Source: CALINF01 sp039980455 (GTDB lineage Bacteria > Pseudomonadota > Gammaproteobacteria > Pseudomonadales > Halieaceae). From it: a stretch of 64,000 nt of DNA. The notes under the pieces were generated by a model. That model searched no databases. It was not told the DNA's origin and was given only the letters and a program-made list of their open reading frames with translations. Positions within the stretch are counted from its first letter, which is position 1, and every line of letters begins with the position of its first letter. The position numbers and the translations under genes are program-made. Below are positions 26,985 through 35,029 of the stretch, piece by piece. The stretch spans positions 1,674,001-1,738,000 of the forward strand of contig JBDXCG010000003.1 in NCBI GenBank assembly GCA_039980455.1. The letters are read 5' to 3'.

Positions 26985-28303
26985 AAGTAATTATCGATCA
27001 GTTCATGAGTATAAGCGACGGTGTTGCCCACCGTCTCAAACGCAAGCAAAGAGCCTGCGTAAAAGGTGTGGCTAAACCCCTGAAGTGATTCAACACTATC
27101 ATAAAAGCCTGCTGCGTAGTTTGTGAGGCTAACATGCGGAAAATATTGCCAGCCATGTTGCATATGCTCCTTTATTACGCGCGGCGAGACCCCCTTGTAT
27201 TCGGGAGCACTGGCCACCTGTTCCTGTATGCGACGAAAAACCTCCGCCTGATCGTAGTCCTTCCCCGTGGCAGGCGTGAAAAATACATTCATATCACTGT
27301 CTTCGTGGATCTTTATATAGCCAGAATAGTTCATAAGTTCTGGCACAGGGATAGTCGCTGTTACTCCTGTCGGTAATCCTTCTGTCAGGCAAGCCGTGGT
27401 GACAAACTCCTGATAGATTACCTTATCGAACAGATTTCTCTCCTGATCTCTGATATCTAACCCAAGCCCCTCCAGCGTTGGTAGGTCCATGGGGCAGGTA
27501 ATGATCAGTTCATCAAATTCCTCGCTTGTACCATCTGCAAACTGAATTTCGATACCTATGATATTGGTTCCCTTCTTTGGTCGCCTGTGAATCGCCTCTA
27601 TTTCTGAGTTGAGATGCGGATTCATGGTAGCTGCCACCGCGTCCCAGAGCGATTGAAAGCCATTTGAGAATACACGTGGCCAGTACTGTATGAGGCTGAG
27701 GACATGCAATACATTTGAAACCCAGTTACGCAGGCCCTGAAACTTGACCAGATAAGCTGCGGGTATTTCATCCAGCCGCCCGTAGCCCTGAACCTTCATG
27801 ACATAAAGAAAGGTCTCCCGCAGGGCCTCCAGCCTCTGCTCTGCCAACCAACTATCTATAGGCTTGAGTAACTCAGGCGGGCATCCGGCAAGTCCCGAAC
27901 CTGGACGCGATATCTTTCTATATGATGTAAGCAATTTCCAAGTATAGCGTATCGACGCCCAACCGATCTGGAACAGCCCATATCCCCCTGCTTTGCTCGC
28001 CTGCAGGATATCGAGATACTCGCCATATTGGCTGTCGTACACCAACACATTCTGGCGGCCTTCTGAAGGGACATTCAATTCCTTCGCAATGGCCATCACA
28101 TCGGTGTATCCCGCCAGCATTTCATGAGCCGCCAGATCGTACATCTTGCCCTCGTATTCAAAACTGAGACACTTCCCCCCAACACGCTCCAACTTTTCGT
28201 ATATTTCTACATTGGTATAACCATTCTTTCTGAGATACCAAGCGGCGCTTAGACCTGCCGGTCCAGCACCTACGATTGCTATGCGGGGCTGACTTTTTTT
28301 CAT
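26969..28303 (-). CDS. FAD-dependent amine-oxidase-type oxidoreductase (second of pair)
   Basis: The 444-residue protein has an N-terminal dinucleotide-binding motif IAIVGAGPAGLSAAWYL, followed by the E-x5-GGK segment EKLERVGGKC typical of the amine oxidase/phytoene desaturase/NAD(P)-binding FAD family, and a C-terminal FAD segment with YAGSLLAFETVGN. It is soluble, with no signal peptide. Only 3 nt separate it from the upstream homolog, with GGAG inside that gene's end. Members oxidise amines, carotenoid-like or other lipophilic compounds; the substrate here is unknown. The pair probably arose by duplication and may act in series or as a heteromer. Confidence 0.87.
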   Translation of the reverse strand: MKKSQPRIAIVGAGPAGLSAAWYLRKNGYTNVEIYEKLERVGGKCLSFEYEGKMYDLAAHEMLAGYTDVMAIAKELNVPSEGRQNVLVYDSQYGEYLDILQASKAGGYGLFQIGWASIRYTWKLLTSYRKISRPGSGLAGCPPELLKPIDSWLAEQRLEALRETFLYVMKVQGYGRLDEIPAAYLVKFQGLRNWVSNVLHVLSLIQYWPRVFSNGFQSLWDAVAATMNPHLNSEIEAIHRRPKKGTNIIGIEIQFADGTSEEFDELIITCPMDLPTLEGLGLDIRDQERNLFDKVIYQEFVTTACLTEGLPTGVTATIPVPELMNYSGYIKIHEDSDMNVFFTPATGKDYDQAEVFRRIQEQVASAPEYKGVSPRVIKEHMQHGWQYFPHVSLTNYAAGFYDSVESLQGFSHTFYAGSLLAFETVGNTVAYTHELIDNYFPPIK

Positions 28304-28306
28304 AGG

Positions 28307-29668
28307 TTATACATCTCCGACAAAGTGTGTTTTAACAAGGTGGTGAGCGTGCTCGGCGATTGTTTCGACCAGCTCAAATGCGAGCAGGCCCCCGGCGAAA
28401 AAGGTTCGGTTCTCGCCCTGGTGATTGTCGAGAAGGTTATAAGCCCCTCCGTCCACCTCTTCGGGTGAAAAATGGGGAAAGTAGGCCCAGTCATCACAGG
28501 AGAACTCCTGTACTCCCGGATTGCTGGCACCAATTTCCTTAAGAAACTCAATGTTTCGTGTACGAATGTGCTCTCTATCTATCGTTCCATCCCAGTCTCC
28601 CCGCGTGTACACGGATACGAAATCATTCTCCGGATACTGTCTAGTGACCACATAAGGTTCACCCATTTCAGGCTCAGGCATAGAGAAGGTCACCGCGGAC
28701 ACCCGCTCAGTGCCCGGTGCCTTGTAGGTCGTAACGTAGAAAGGGTTGTAGCGTACCTTGTCGAACAATCCCTTTTCGTGGCTAGAAAAGTCCATATTTA
28801 GTGATTTGAGCACCTCAGGTACCTGCGGACAGGCCAGAACGATATAATCGAACACTCCGATGTGGGTATCAGTCGTGTTTTGCTCCCTCTGCTGTTCAAG
28901 GAGCTCAAACTCAATGACCACCTTATCGTCGCGCGTAATTTTCGTGATGGTTACGCCGGTAAGAACATCGACCTCCGCCGCCAAGCGTTCAAACATTCGA
29001 CCATAGCCCTGATTGAATCGCTTCGGCCAACGCCGCAGGGGGAAGTTAATCGCGAACAGGCCCAGATCTTTGAATGTGCCCAGGTTCATATACGTCAAAG
29101 CATAAACCGCTGCGATCTGCTTTAACTGGCCATAACCCATAAGCGTAAGGGGTATTTCAAACATCGGGATCAGCGCTTCAAGATTTTTGCCCTTTAGCCA
29201 GCTTTCAAAGTCGCCGTGTAACTCCGCGTGACCTTTGACGTTGACAAAGCCCGGAGATGCAGGAGACAGAAGATTGGACAGGCGCCAGCGGATCCAGGCA
29301 TACCTCAGGCCCTGCCAGGCCAGCTTAAAAATATTAGTCTGACTCAATATCTCACGAAAAATCGATTGCATCTGCCCAGTCCCAATGTCGAGCACATGAC
29401 CGGGGTCCTCTGTATACATTTCTGCTTTCACGTGGGCGGCCATCTCGCGAACCCGCGTATAGGATGAGGTGATGTAGTTCGCGCCCAGATCGAAGGACTG
29501 ACCATCAACAGTAACTGAACGGCATTTACCGCCCAGCCGGGGTGATTTTTCTAGAACCTGCACGTGCTTGTAGCCCGCCCGCTTCAGGTACCAGGCAGTA
29601 GACAAGCCACCCGCTCCGCCACCTACCACTGCGATGTGTGAATCGAGTGGTATCTTGTTTTCCTTCAT
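28307..29668 (-). CDS. FAD-dependent amine-oxidase-type oxidoreductase (first of pair)
   Basis: The 453-residue paralog of the next gene shows HIAVVGGGAGGLSTAWYLKRAG and EKSPRLGGKC at its N-terminus and FFAGGLLAFELVET near its C-terminus. ATG 29668 is chosen because AGGAG lies 6-7 nt upstream; an in-frame TTG 15 nt earlier lacks a site. Both genes belong to one operon transcribed from a region that contains a 10-bp inverted repeat. Family membership is strong, with FAD binding through the Rossmann fold; the reaction is unassigned. Confidence 0.87.
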   Translation of the reverse strand: MKENKIPLDSHIAVVGGGAGGLSTAWYLKRAGYKHVQVLEKSPRLGGKCRSVTVDGQSFDLGANYITSSYTRVREMAAHVKAEMYTEDPGHVLDIGTGQMQSIFREILSQTNIFKLAWQGLRYAWIRWRLSNLLSPASPGFVNVKGHAELHGDFESWLKGKNLEALIPMFEIPLTLMGYGQLKQIAAVYALTYMNLGTFKDLGLFAINFPLRRWPKRFNQGYGRMFERLAAEVDVLTGVTITKITRDDKVVIEFELLEQQREQNTTDTHIGVFDYIVLACPQVPEVLKSLNMDFSSHEKGLFDKVRYNPFYVTTYKAPGTERVSAVTFSMPEPEMGEPYVVTRQYPENDFVSVYTRGDWDGTIDREHIRTRNIEFLKEIGASNPGVQEFSCDDWAYFPHFSPEEVDGGAYNLLDNHQGENRTFFAGGLLAFELVETIAEHAHHLVKTHFVGDV

Positions 29669-29706
29669 GCTTCGCTCCTGCAATACGGATAGGCGGACAC
29701 ATTTTC

Positions 29707-29739
29707 AAAAATTGAATACCTAAGTCTAGTTCAATTTTT
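29707..29739. promoter_or_regulatory. 10-bp inverted repeat upstream of the FAD oxidoreductase pair
   Basis: AAAAATTGAA (29707-29716) and TTCAATTTTT (29730-29739) are perfect inverted arms separated by 13 nt, lying 39-71 bp upstream of ATG 29668. Arm centres are 23 bp apart, about two helical turns. This geometry fits a dimeric or tetrameric regulator operator. It could alternatively be the AT-rich promoter itself. Confidence 0.4.
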
Positions 29740-30240
29740 ATAGTTTGTTTGGGCAATCAGGTATTACCACACTAACTCCCCATATTTGGTTAGATTAGGC
29801 GATGGTGAGTCGGCACGTCCTTAGCTACTCATAAACCGACTTTATCAACTTCGGAGTTTAGCTTATCGATGCCATTTATAAGCCCTTAGTTTTCAGGTTG
29901 GAGTACAAAATTACTATTTGAGGCGCCCTCGCCCCAGGCAGCTAATTACTACTTTGCCTTGCCCCGGAATTGGAACATCAGGCGCGCCCGCTTTCGCCTA
30001 ACTGCTGCACTATTGGCTATGAAAGAATAAGGGACCAAAATTTGTCTTACGTCTACGTCCATATTGCTACTGGGCTGTGCAAAGGGTCGGGTAGATGTTC
30101 TCGATTCAGAGAAATACCAAAGGGCTGCAGAGATGTAGCCTTTTACTGTGCGCTGAGAATGCTCGGCTAGAGCCAAGCGTTCGTCCCGTCACCCCACTCT
30201 CACGCAAAATACGCCATGCTGGTGGATACATCGTATTTAT
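29740..30240. other. intergenic region without supported gene
   Basis: About 500 bp between two reverse-strand transcription units. A reverse-strand open segment at 29949-30176 (75 codons, ending FQFRGKAK) has no start with a ribosome site and no motif I recognise; it could be a decayed gene. Nothing else is seen apart from the upstream inverted repeat listed separately. Confidence 0.4.
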
Positions 30241-31986
30241 CTATCGCCAGATACGACTCAGTGGCCCCCTATAAATCATTTCGATTTCATCCCCTGGCTC
30301 CGCGATAAACATACGCAGGCTTGCTATTGTTGGAAGGAATTCAGCACGTTCACCGTTAATCCTAAGCTTCCAAAATCCATCGTTAACATCTGCCCAAAGG
30401 AGCCTGGTGGCGTGGCTAGTTCCATCGCCGACCAAGCGAAACTTGATATAGCCCGGAGAGTATATTGCTAAAGAATACTGATAGGGCTCTTCCTTATCAT
30501 AGTCCCAAAGTCTGGATGGCCCACAAATAAACGCCTTTGCAATGTCTCGTTCATCGTCATAATCCTCAATCCGTAGCGAGGTGTACGCGTTCCAGTAAAA
30601 TTCTTCGGGTGCTATTTCTAACTGGCGACTGATCGCAGTAAAAGTTGCGATTTCTCCGTCAGCCGTGCAATCTCTCGGCGCGTCTATTATTAACTGCTCC
30701 TCTCGCAGAAACTCCGCTTTGTACATTGCGACCGTACCCCAACTATTCTCGGGGTTTTTGGAGATTCGCATATTCTCTAACCCGTACATAACAACTAGAA
30801 AATCGATGACCACCAAAGCTATGAGCCATTTTTTGCTCGCTGGCCAAGCGCTCGTAAACCACTGCAAACCGAAGGCGCTAACTACCGCCAACAAGAACAG
30901 AGCAACTCCCCTATGCTCACCAGAGGGAAAGCGGCCTGCTCTGTAGATAAACAAATTTTCTGCCAGCCAACCTCTAATAGGCAGCGGACTGTGACTGCCA
31001 AGAGACAGCATGGTAACAATGACCGCTAGAAACAGGATAAGAGTGATGAAGCCAATCCTCGCTCTTAGAATGCCGAAGTAAAGTGCAGACAGAATTAGCG
31101 GGGTGGCCAGAAAGAGCAGATGAAATCTCTCCATAGTCGGCTCGAAGAATCTCATATGCCAGATTGGAAATACAAAATTCAGGAGGCTATATGAGGGTAA
31201 TGAGCCGGATAAGACTTCGTCCACCGTCAGCCCTGCTCCGCGATCAGACAGAAGCAATAGATTCACGAAATGCCATATTGAGGGCGCACTCAGAATCAAA
31301 CCAGTTGAGGCACCAAGTGCCACCCAAAGCAGTGGTTTTCTCTGATCACCTGCAGTGAAGTACAAAAATACCCAATAGATTAGAAGACACTGACCGCCAA
31401 ATATAATATTCGCTGGATAGCCGGCTGTTGCCATGTAGTAGACACTTGAAAGAGCGGCTAAATATGCGAGAGTCGACTTATTCTCTAGAGCCAATCTGAT
31501 CGAAAAAAGCCCTCCCAACAATCCAATAGCTGTAGCCAAATAGGAAAAATGGCTTGCGTGGCCAATAACGAAGCCCGAAGCAGTAATAGCAAGCCCAAGA
31601 TAGAAGCTGCTTAAGGAATCGAGCAGAAAACTACGCCCGATTGCATAACAGAGAAGAAAAATGGCGAACTGGCTAAATAGATAAATAAGTTTTATGGATA
31701 CAACGCTATCCGGGAAAATATAGGCCGCCAAAAGATAGACTACATTGTAGGTTCCAGCTTGAATGTTTGAGCCAATTGGATACCCAGATAAAACGTTGGG
31801 AAAGAAGTCTGGAAAATATCCCTGCCGACTAGATGAACCCAACCATCTGAAATAGCTCCACATCTCATCGAAAGCATCCCACTTTGGCGCTCTTATGGGA
31901 GAAAATAATGGCACGTTTGCAAGAATGAGGAGAGCGATTCCCCAAAGCCAGCATGGGAATCTGGTTAGTTTTGTATAAAGGGCCAT
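30241..31986 (-). CDS. multi-pass membrane protein, GT-C/YfhO-like
   Basis: The 581-residue protein has about 11-12 hydrophobic helices followed by a C-terminal beta-rich extracytoplasmic part of about 150 residues. The first loop contains an acidic stretch (KWDAFDEMWSYF) and then PNVLSGYPIGSN, similar in layout to GT-C glycosyltransferases and YfhO-type proteins, in which a first-loop aspartate is catalytic. A polyprenyl-linked sugar transferase acting on the outer face of the inner membrane is plausible. No polysaccharide genes are adjacent, so the target is unknown. It is monocistronic. Assignment to GT-C is by eye only. Confidence 0.65.
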   Translation of the reverse strand: MALYTKLTRFPCWLWGIALLILANVPLFSPIRAPKWDAFDEMWSYFRWLGSSSRQGYFPDFFPNVLSGYPIGSNIQAGTYNVVYLLAAYIFPDSVVSIKLIYLFSQFAIFLLCYAIGRSFLLDSLSSFYLGLAITASGFVIGHASHFSYLATAIGLLGGLFSIRLALENKSTLAYLAALSSVYYMATAGYPANIIFGGQCLLIYWVFLYFTAGDQRKPLLWVALGASTGLILSAPSIWHFVNLLLLSDRGAGLTVDEVLSGSLPSYSLLNFVFPIWHMRFFEPTMERFHLLFLATPLILSALYFGILRARIGFITLILFLAVIVTMLSLGSHSPLPIRGWLAENLFIYRAGRFPSGEHRGVALFLLAVVSAFGLQWFTSAWPASKKWLIALVVIDFLVVMYGLENMRISKNPENSWGTVAMYKAEFLREEQLIIDAPRDCTADGEIATFTAISRQLEIAPEEFYWNAYTSLRIEDYDDERDIAKAFICGPSRLWDYDKEEPYQYSLAIYSPGYIKFRLVGDGTSHATRLLWADVNDGFWKLRINGERAEFLPTIASLRMFIAEPGDEIEMIYRGPLSRIWR

Positions 31987-32063
31987 TAGGAGATGATAAC
32001 AGAGGCATGATGCGCAGACCGATATTTGAAAGTCCGCTCTGATGCAAAATTACTCAACCTCTT

Positions 32064-32083
32064 GAGAGCCGAGCCAGGCTCTC
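32064..32083. repeat. hairpin GAGAGCC-N6-GGCTCTC
   Basis: A perfect 7-bp stem with a 6-nt loop lies in the divergent gap between the membrane protein at 31986 and the small gene at 32156. It is followed by AACGTCCGCTTTGGCC; the piece GTCCGCTTT recurs in the terminator at 32582-32612, hinting at a dispersed repeat element. Confidence 0.3.
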
Positions 32084-32155
32084 TAACGTCCGCTTTGGCC
32101 TAATGGCGAACGTACGTCTACTCTTGTGAGAGAAATCGCATGAGGAGAGAAAGAA

Positions 32156-32575
32156 ATGGCACCTGAAACAATGGCAGTTGAGTTAATACCCCTTGGCAAA
32201 CCAGAACTTGGCATGACTCGGGCGGAGATGTTAGAACACGGTAGTGCTCTAGCGGAGTTGGCATCTTCAGGAATTGATACGTTTTACACCCTGCTTTTTG
32301 CCTACATTATTGCGATGTATATCGCGGGCAGACAGCTAACCACAACGCAATACGTCATTGCGAACATTATGTATCTGGCAGTGATGGCTACCACTATATT
32401 CTTTGTCGTCAGCAGCCTTATCGGTGATTTTTCGTGGAGTGAATTCGCAGGCTTGAGCAACGGTAACTCGAGAGAATTTTACCTTGGCGTTGGTGGCGGT
32501 TTTGCTATGCTTGTTATCCTGAGTATTTGGTTCGGACGGAAGATACGGCACCCGAGTCCCAACCTGCCGGTTTGA
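32156..32575 (+). CDS. small integral membrane protein, unknown function
   Basis: The 139-residue protein has three clear hydrophobic helices (about 38-60, 68-90, 112-130) and a short basic C-terminus (GRKIRH). I do not recognise a family. The start ATG has GAGGAG 8 nt upstream, which supports expression. It is followed by a terminator-like hairpin, so it is probably transcribed alone. An inner-membrane location is likely; no catalytic pattern is visible. Confidence 0.75.
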   Translation: MAPETMAVELIPLGKPELGMTRAEMLEHGSALAELASSGIDTFYTLLFAYIIAMYIAGRQLTTTQYVIANIMYLAVMATTIFFVVSSLIGDFSWSEFAGLSNGNSREFYLGVGGGFAMLVILSIWFGRKIRHPSPNLPV

Positions 32576-32581
32576 GGTGAT

Positions 32582-32612
32582 AGCGGACGCTTCTTCGGTA
32601 TGGTCCGCTTTT
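32582..32612 (+). terminator. intrinsic terminator after the small membrane protein gene
   Basis: AGCGGAC (32582-32588) and GTCCGCT (32603-32609) make a perfect 7-bp stem with a 14-nt loop, followed by TTTT (32609-32612). It begins 7 nt after the stop codon, a standard Rho-independent layout. Confidence 0.65.
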
Positions 32613-32705
32613 GGCTTCTTCAATTTCTACTTCTGCTTAACTGGAGACCCTAAGGCTATAAACCAACTGATGCCTGTCTGCTTCATTCCATTGGAGATGA
32701 AATAA

Positions 32706-32987
32706 ATGACGAGCGTAGCCCTAGAAGGATATATCGTGGTTCCCGACGCGGACCTGGTTGAAGTGACGAGGGCGCTTGAAGAGCACATTCGGTTAACTCG
32801 TCAGGAAAAAGGGTGTACGTCTTTTAGTGTCGTCAAAGACCCAGAGAGTAATAATCGCTTTAACGTTTACGAGGAGTTTTGTTCTCGAGACGCATTTGAA
32901 CTACATCAGCAACGCGTGGCTAGTTCTAAATGGGGAAGGATTACAGTCAATGTAGAAAGACACTACCGAATTTTTGACCTTGAATAG
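32706..32987 (+). CDS. antibiotic biosynthesis monooxygenase (ABM) domain protein
   Basis: This 93-residue protein is a single ferredoxin-like ABM domain. The family pattern is visible in TRQEKGCTSFSVVKDPESNNRFNVYEEF and in the following helix AFELHQQRVASSKW. Members are cofactor-free monooxygenases or small binding proteins that act as dimers in the cytoplasm. GGAG lies 11 nt before the ATG. Its substrate is unknown; the neighbouring genes give no clear pathway. Confidence 0.85.
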   Translation: MTSVALEGYIVVPDADLVEVTRALEEHIRLTRQEKGCTSFSVVKDPESNNRFNVYEEFCSRDAFELHQQRVASSKWGRITVNVERHYRIFDLE

Positions 32988-33057
32988 CCACGGCCCCCTC
33001 CTCGCCCCAACGTAGACATATTCGCTTCGGGGTAGAGTTGGGCCCAACAGGAATCTT

Positions 33058-33438
33058 ATGATTGGAAAATTAATTGCAGCCTGTCTGGTAATCGTTGGAA
33101 TAATAAACCTGGTTCCTGTCTTGGGTGTGATATCTGCTCAAAGATTGGAGGCGGGATATTCCGTTACCCTTGCAGGCAACGATCTTGCTATATTGTTGCG
33201 CCATAGAGCCCTACTTTTTGGGATTTTGGGTGCATTCATTCTTTATTCAGCTTTCAACCCGCTTTATCAATTGCCGGCAATGATTATGGGTGGCGTAAGT
33301 ATGGTTGGCTTCGCGTGGCTCGTGTTTGTTACGGGTGGATACAATGATGCAATCGGCAAGGTACTCTTTGTTGATTTCGTAGGTATCTTGTTTTTGTCTG
33401 CAGCGATGCTACTAAAGTATGTTGCTAAGCCCAGCTAA
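33058..33438 (+). CDS. four-helix integral membrane protein, unknown function
   Basis: The 126-residue protein has four predicted membrane helices. The first, with GIINLVPVLGV, is followed by RLEAGYSVTLAGNDLAILLRHRALLFGILG, a pattern seen in a widespread small membrane family often mis-annotated as phosphopantetheine adenylyltransferase. A 12-bp palindrome GTTGGGCCCAAC (33037-33048) lies 9 nt upstream of the start and may affect translation or regulation. It is in line with the ABM and GST genes but with gaps of about 70 nt. Function unknown. Confidence 0.75.
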   Translation: MIGKLIAACLVIVGIINLVPVLGVISAQRLEAGYSVTLAGNDLAILLRHRALLFGILGAFILYSAFNPLYQLPAMIMGGVSMVGFAWLVFVTGGYNDAIGKVLFVDFVGILFLSAAMLLKYVAKPS

Positions 33439-33508
33439 CAAAGCAACACTATCGGAAACGCTCCAGTACTGAATATCTCTATCGAACCTAAGAAATGGAC
33501 ACCAAAAA

Positions 33509-34186
33509 ATGATTAAGCTTCACGGTTTTTCTTCGAGCAACTACTACAACGTTCCTAAGCTTGCGCTTTTGGAAAAGGGCATCCCATTTGAGGAAGTGTT
33601 GTCTTACACGGGAGTCGGTCCAAACTACAAACCAGAGTACCTTGAGAAAAGCCCACTGGGAAAGGTACCGGCACTTGAAACGAGCGAAGGCTTTATCAGC
33701 GAATCCCGCGCCATTTTGGAGTATATCGAGCGAGCGCACCCGCAACCTTCGTTGTTACCAGCCACACCCTTTGGAATCGCGAAAGTGCAGGAGCTGTCAC
33801 AGTTCATTGAACTTTACTTTGAGCTTGTGGCCCGCCGGCTAATACCCAATTTGTTACTCGGTACAGAGCCTGACCCAGCAATCCTGGAAGAAGTTGGCAC
33901 TAATCTCGACAAGGCGGCAGTTGCATTGGCCACGCTTTCGAGTTTTGAGCAGTACGCCTATGGCGAGCAATTTACTCTGGCAGATATAGCGGCCATCTTT
34001 AACCTGCCCATTGTGCGGGGCGTTGGATTGAAGTTTCTAGGTAAGGATCCACTGGCCGCAGTACCAGGCTTGGATGCCTACTGCGCACGCATGGAAGAAC
34101 GCGACCATGTGAAGCAGATTCGTGCGGACGCAGACGCTGATCGCCCGAATTTCATGGCGCATCTTAAGGCACTCTATGGTTTCTAG
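33509..34186 (+). CDS. glutathione S-transferase family protein
   Basis: The 225-residue protein has the thioredoxin-fold N-domain (HGFSSSNYYNVPKLALLEKGIPFEEV, with the cis-proline region GKVPALE and glutathione-binding FISESRAILEYIE) and an all-helical C-domain with FTLADIAAIF. The serine-rich start SSSNYYN suggests a Ser- or Tyr-type catalytic residue. Cytoplasmic conjugation or isomerisation with glutathione is expected. A hairpin at its stop codon ends the unit. Confidence 0.92.
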   Translation: MIKLHGFSSSNYYNVPKLALLEKGIPFEEVLSYTGVGPNYKPEYLEKSPLGKVPALETSEGFISESRAILEYIERAHPQPSLLPATPFGIAKVQELSQFIELYFELVARRLIPNLLLGTEPDPAILEEVGTNLDKAAVALATLSSFEQYAYGEQFTLADIAAIFNLPIVRGVGLKFLGKDPLAAVPGLDAYCARMEERDHVKQIRADADADRPNFMAHLKALYGF

Positions 34187-34201
34187 GGCACTAGGCCCTA
34201 G
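34183..34201 (+). terminator. hairpin at the GST stop codon
   Basis: CTAGGGC and GCCCTAG form a perfect 7-bp stem with loop ACTAG, beginning within the stop codon. The downstream bases TCCATTCTTCG are only moderately T-rich. It is a likely transcription end for the GST gene. Confidence 0.5.
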
Positions 34202-34306
34202 TCCATTCTTCGCACGTATTAGCCCTTAAATTGCCCGTTAGCGCAGTTGGGAAGGAAGGCCGACGTCCCTGTCAGCCCAAAACGGTTGTGTGATATTTCT
34301 CGCCCT

Positions 34307-34873
34307 CTATTGCAGGGGGCAGCTTACTTCAGGGTTGAAGGGCGCAAAAATACCGGCGGGATTGTGCTTTTCGATCCACACGTGAAGCGCCCAGATTTGC
34401 TGCTCTTCATTATATTGCAGCTCCTGCCCGAGCATGACCGGCGGCGTCGAAGCGTTGTCTGGTGTCCATGGCACGATGTACTCCACGCCCACAAACTCCA
34501 TAGAGCCGTCTGCCAGCGGTGCGTACAGAAGTACTTCAGGGCGCAGCAGACTAAGCTCGAAGGGCGCACCATCAAGCGCGGCCATATTGGCCACGTGATA
34601 CCCCATACCACCTGCGGGTGATTCAACGCAGTCGGAGATGGTGGCGTTCCAGCCGGCCGCCTGCGCTACGTCATAGCTGGCGAAGGGAGCCGTGACTTTT
34701 TCGAGCAGTGCCAGCTGTGCACGAACTGCCTTGTTCTCGCCACGCAACTCTTTGCCGTAGCCCGAATTAGCGGATGCGTTTGCTGTGAACAGCACTGCTG
34801 CGAGGAGGTATACGGCTACCGGTGCAGCGCCAAAGATCAGGTCCTGGGTATAGCGGAAGTTCAGAAGTTTCAT
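34307..34873 (-). CDS. secreted protein of unknown function
   Basis: From ATG 34873 (188 residues) there is a signal segment (about 10-37, ending ANASA) and a mature domain with two cysteines (SDCVESP and EVSCPLQ at the very C-terminus) that could pair in the periplasm. A conserved-looking end LHVWIEKHNPAGIFAPFNPEVSC resembles a family of exported bacterial proteins without known role. ATG 34873 is chosen because GGAG sits 6 nt upstream; an in-frame ATG 12 nt earlier has none. It is divergent from the winged-helix fusion at 35030, suggesting shared regulation. Confidence 0.75.
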   Translation of the reverse strand: MKLLNFRYTQDLIFGAAPVAVYLLAAVLFTANASANSGYGKELRGENKAVRAQLALLEKVTAPFASYDVAQAAGWNATISDCVESPAGGMGYHVANMAALDGAPFELSLLRPEVLLYAPLADGSMEFVGVEYIVPWTPDNASTPPVMLGQELQYNEEQQIWALHVWIEKHNPAGIFAPFNPEVSCPLQ

Positions 34874-34991
34874 GATGTTCTCCATTGGATTATTCAGTCT
34901 CTACGTTGCGGCCAGTCACTTGCGGACAGACCTTGGAGACAGAGCTTGGCGGTGAGCCTCTTGAAAGACTTATAGAAAGGCTAAAGAAGTT

Positions 34992-35004
34992 ATGAAATTT
35001 TCAT
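34992..35004. promoter_or_regulatory. inverted repeat ATGAAA-T-TTTCAT before the winged-helix fusion
   Basis: A perfect 6-1-6 inverted repeat lies 25 bp before ATG 35030, in the divergent region shared with the secreted protein gene. It is a candidate autoregulatory site for the adjacent winged-helix protein. No experimental support. Confidence 0.3.
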
Positions 35005-35029
35005 CAAATCGTGTAACACTTTGATTTGT

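Noticed and set aside
29949..30176. Reverse-strand open frame of 75 codons upstream of the GT-C-like gene.
   Set aside because: Starts at TTG without a ribosome site and shows no recognisable motif.
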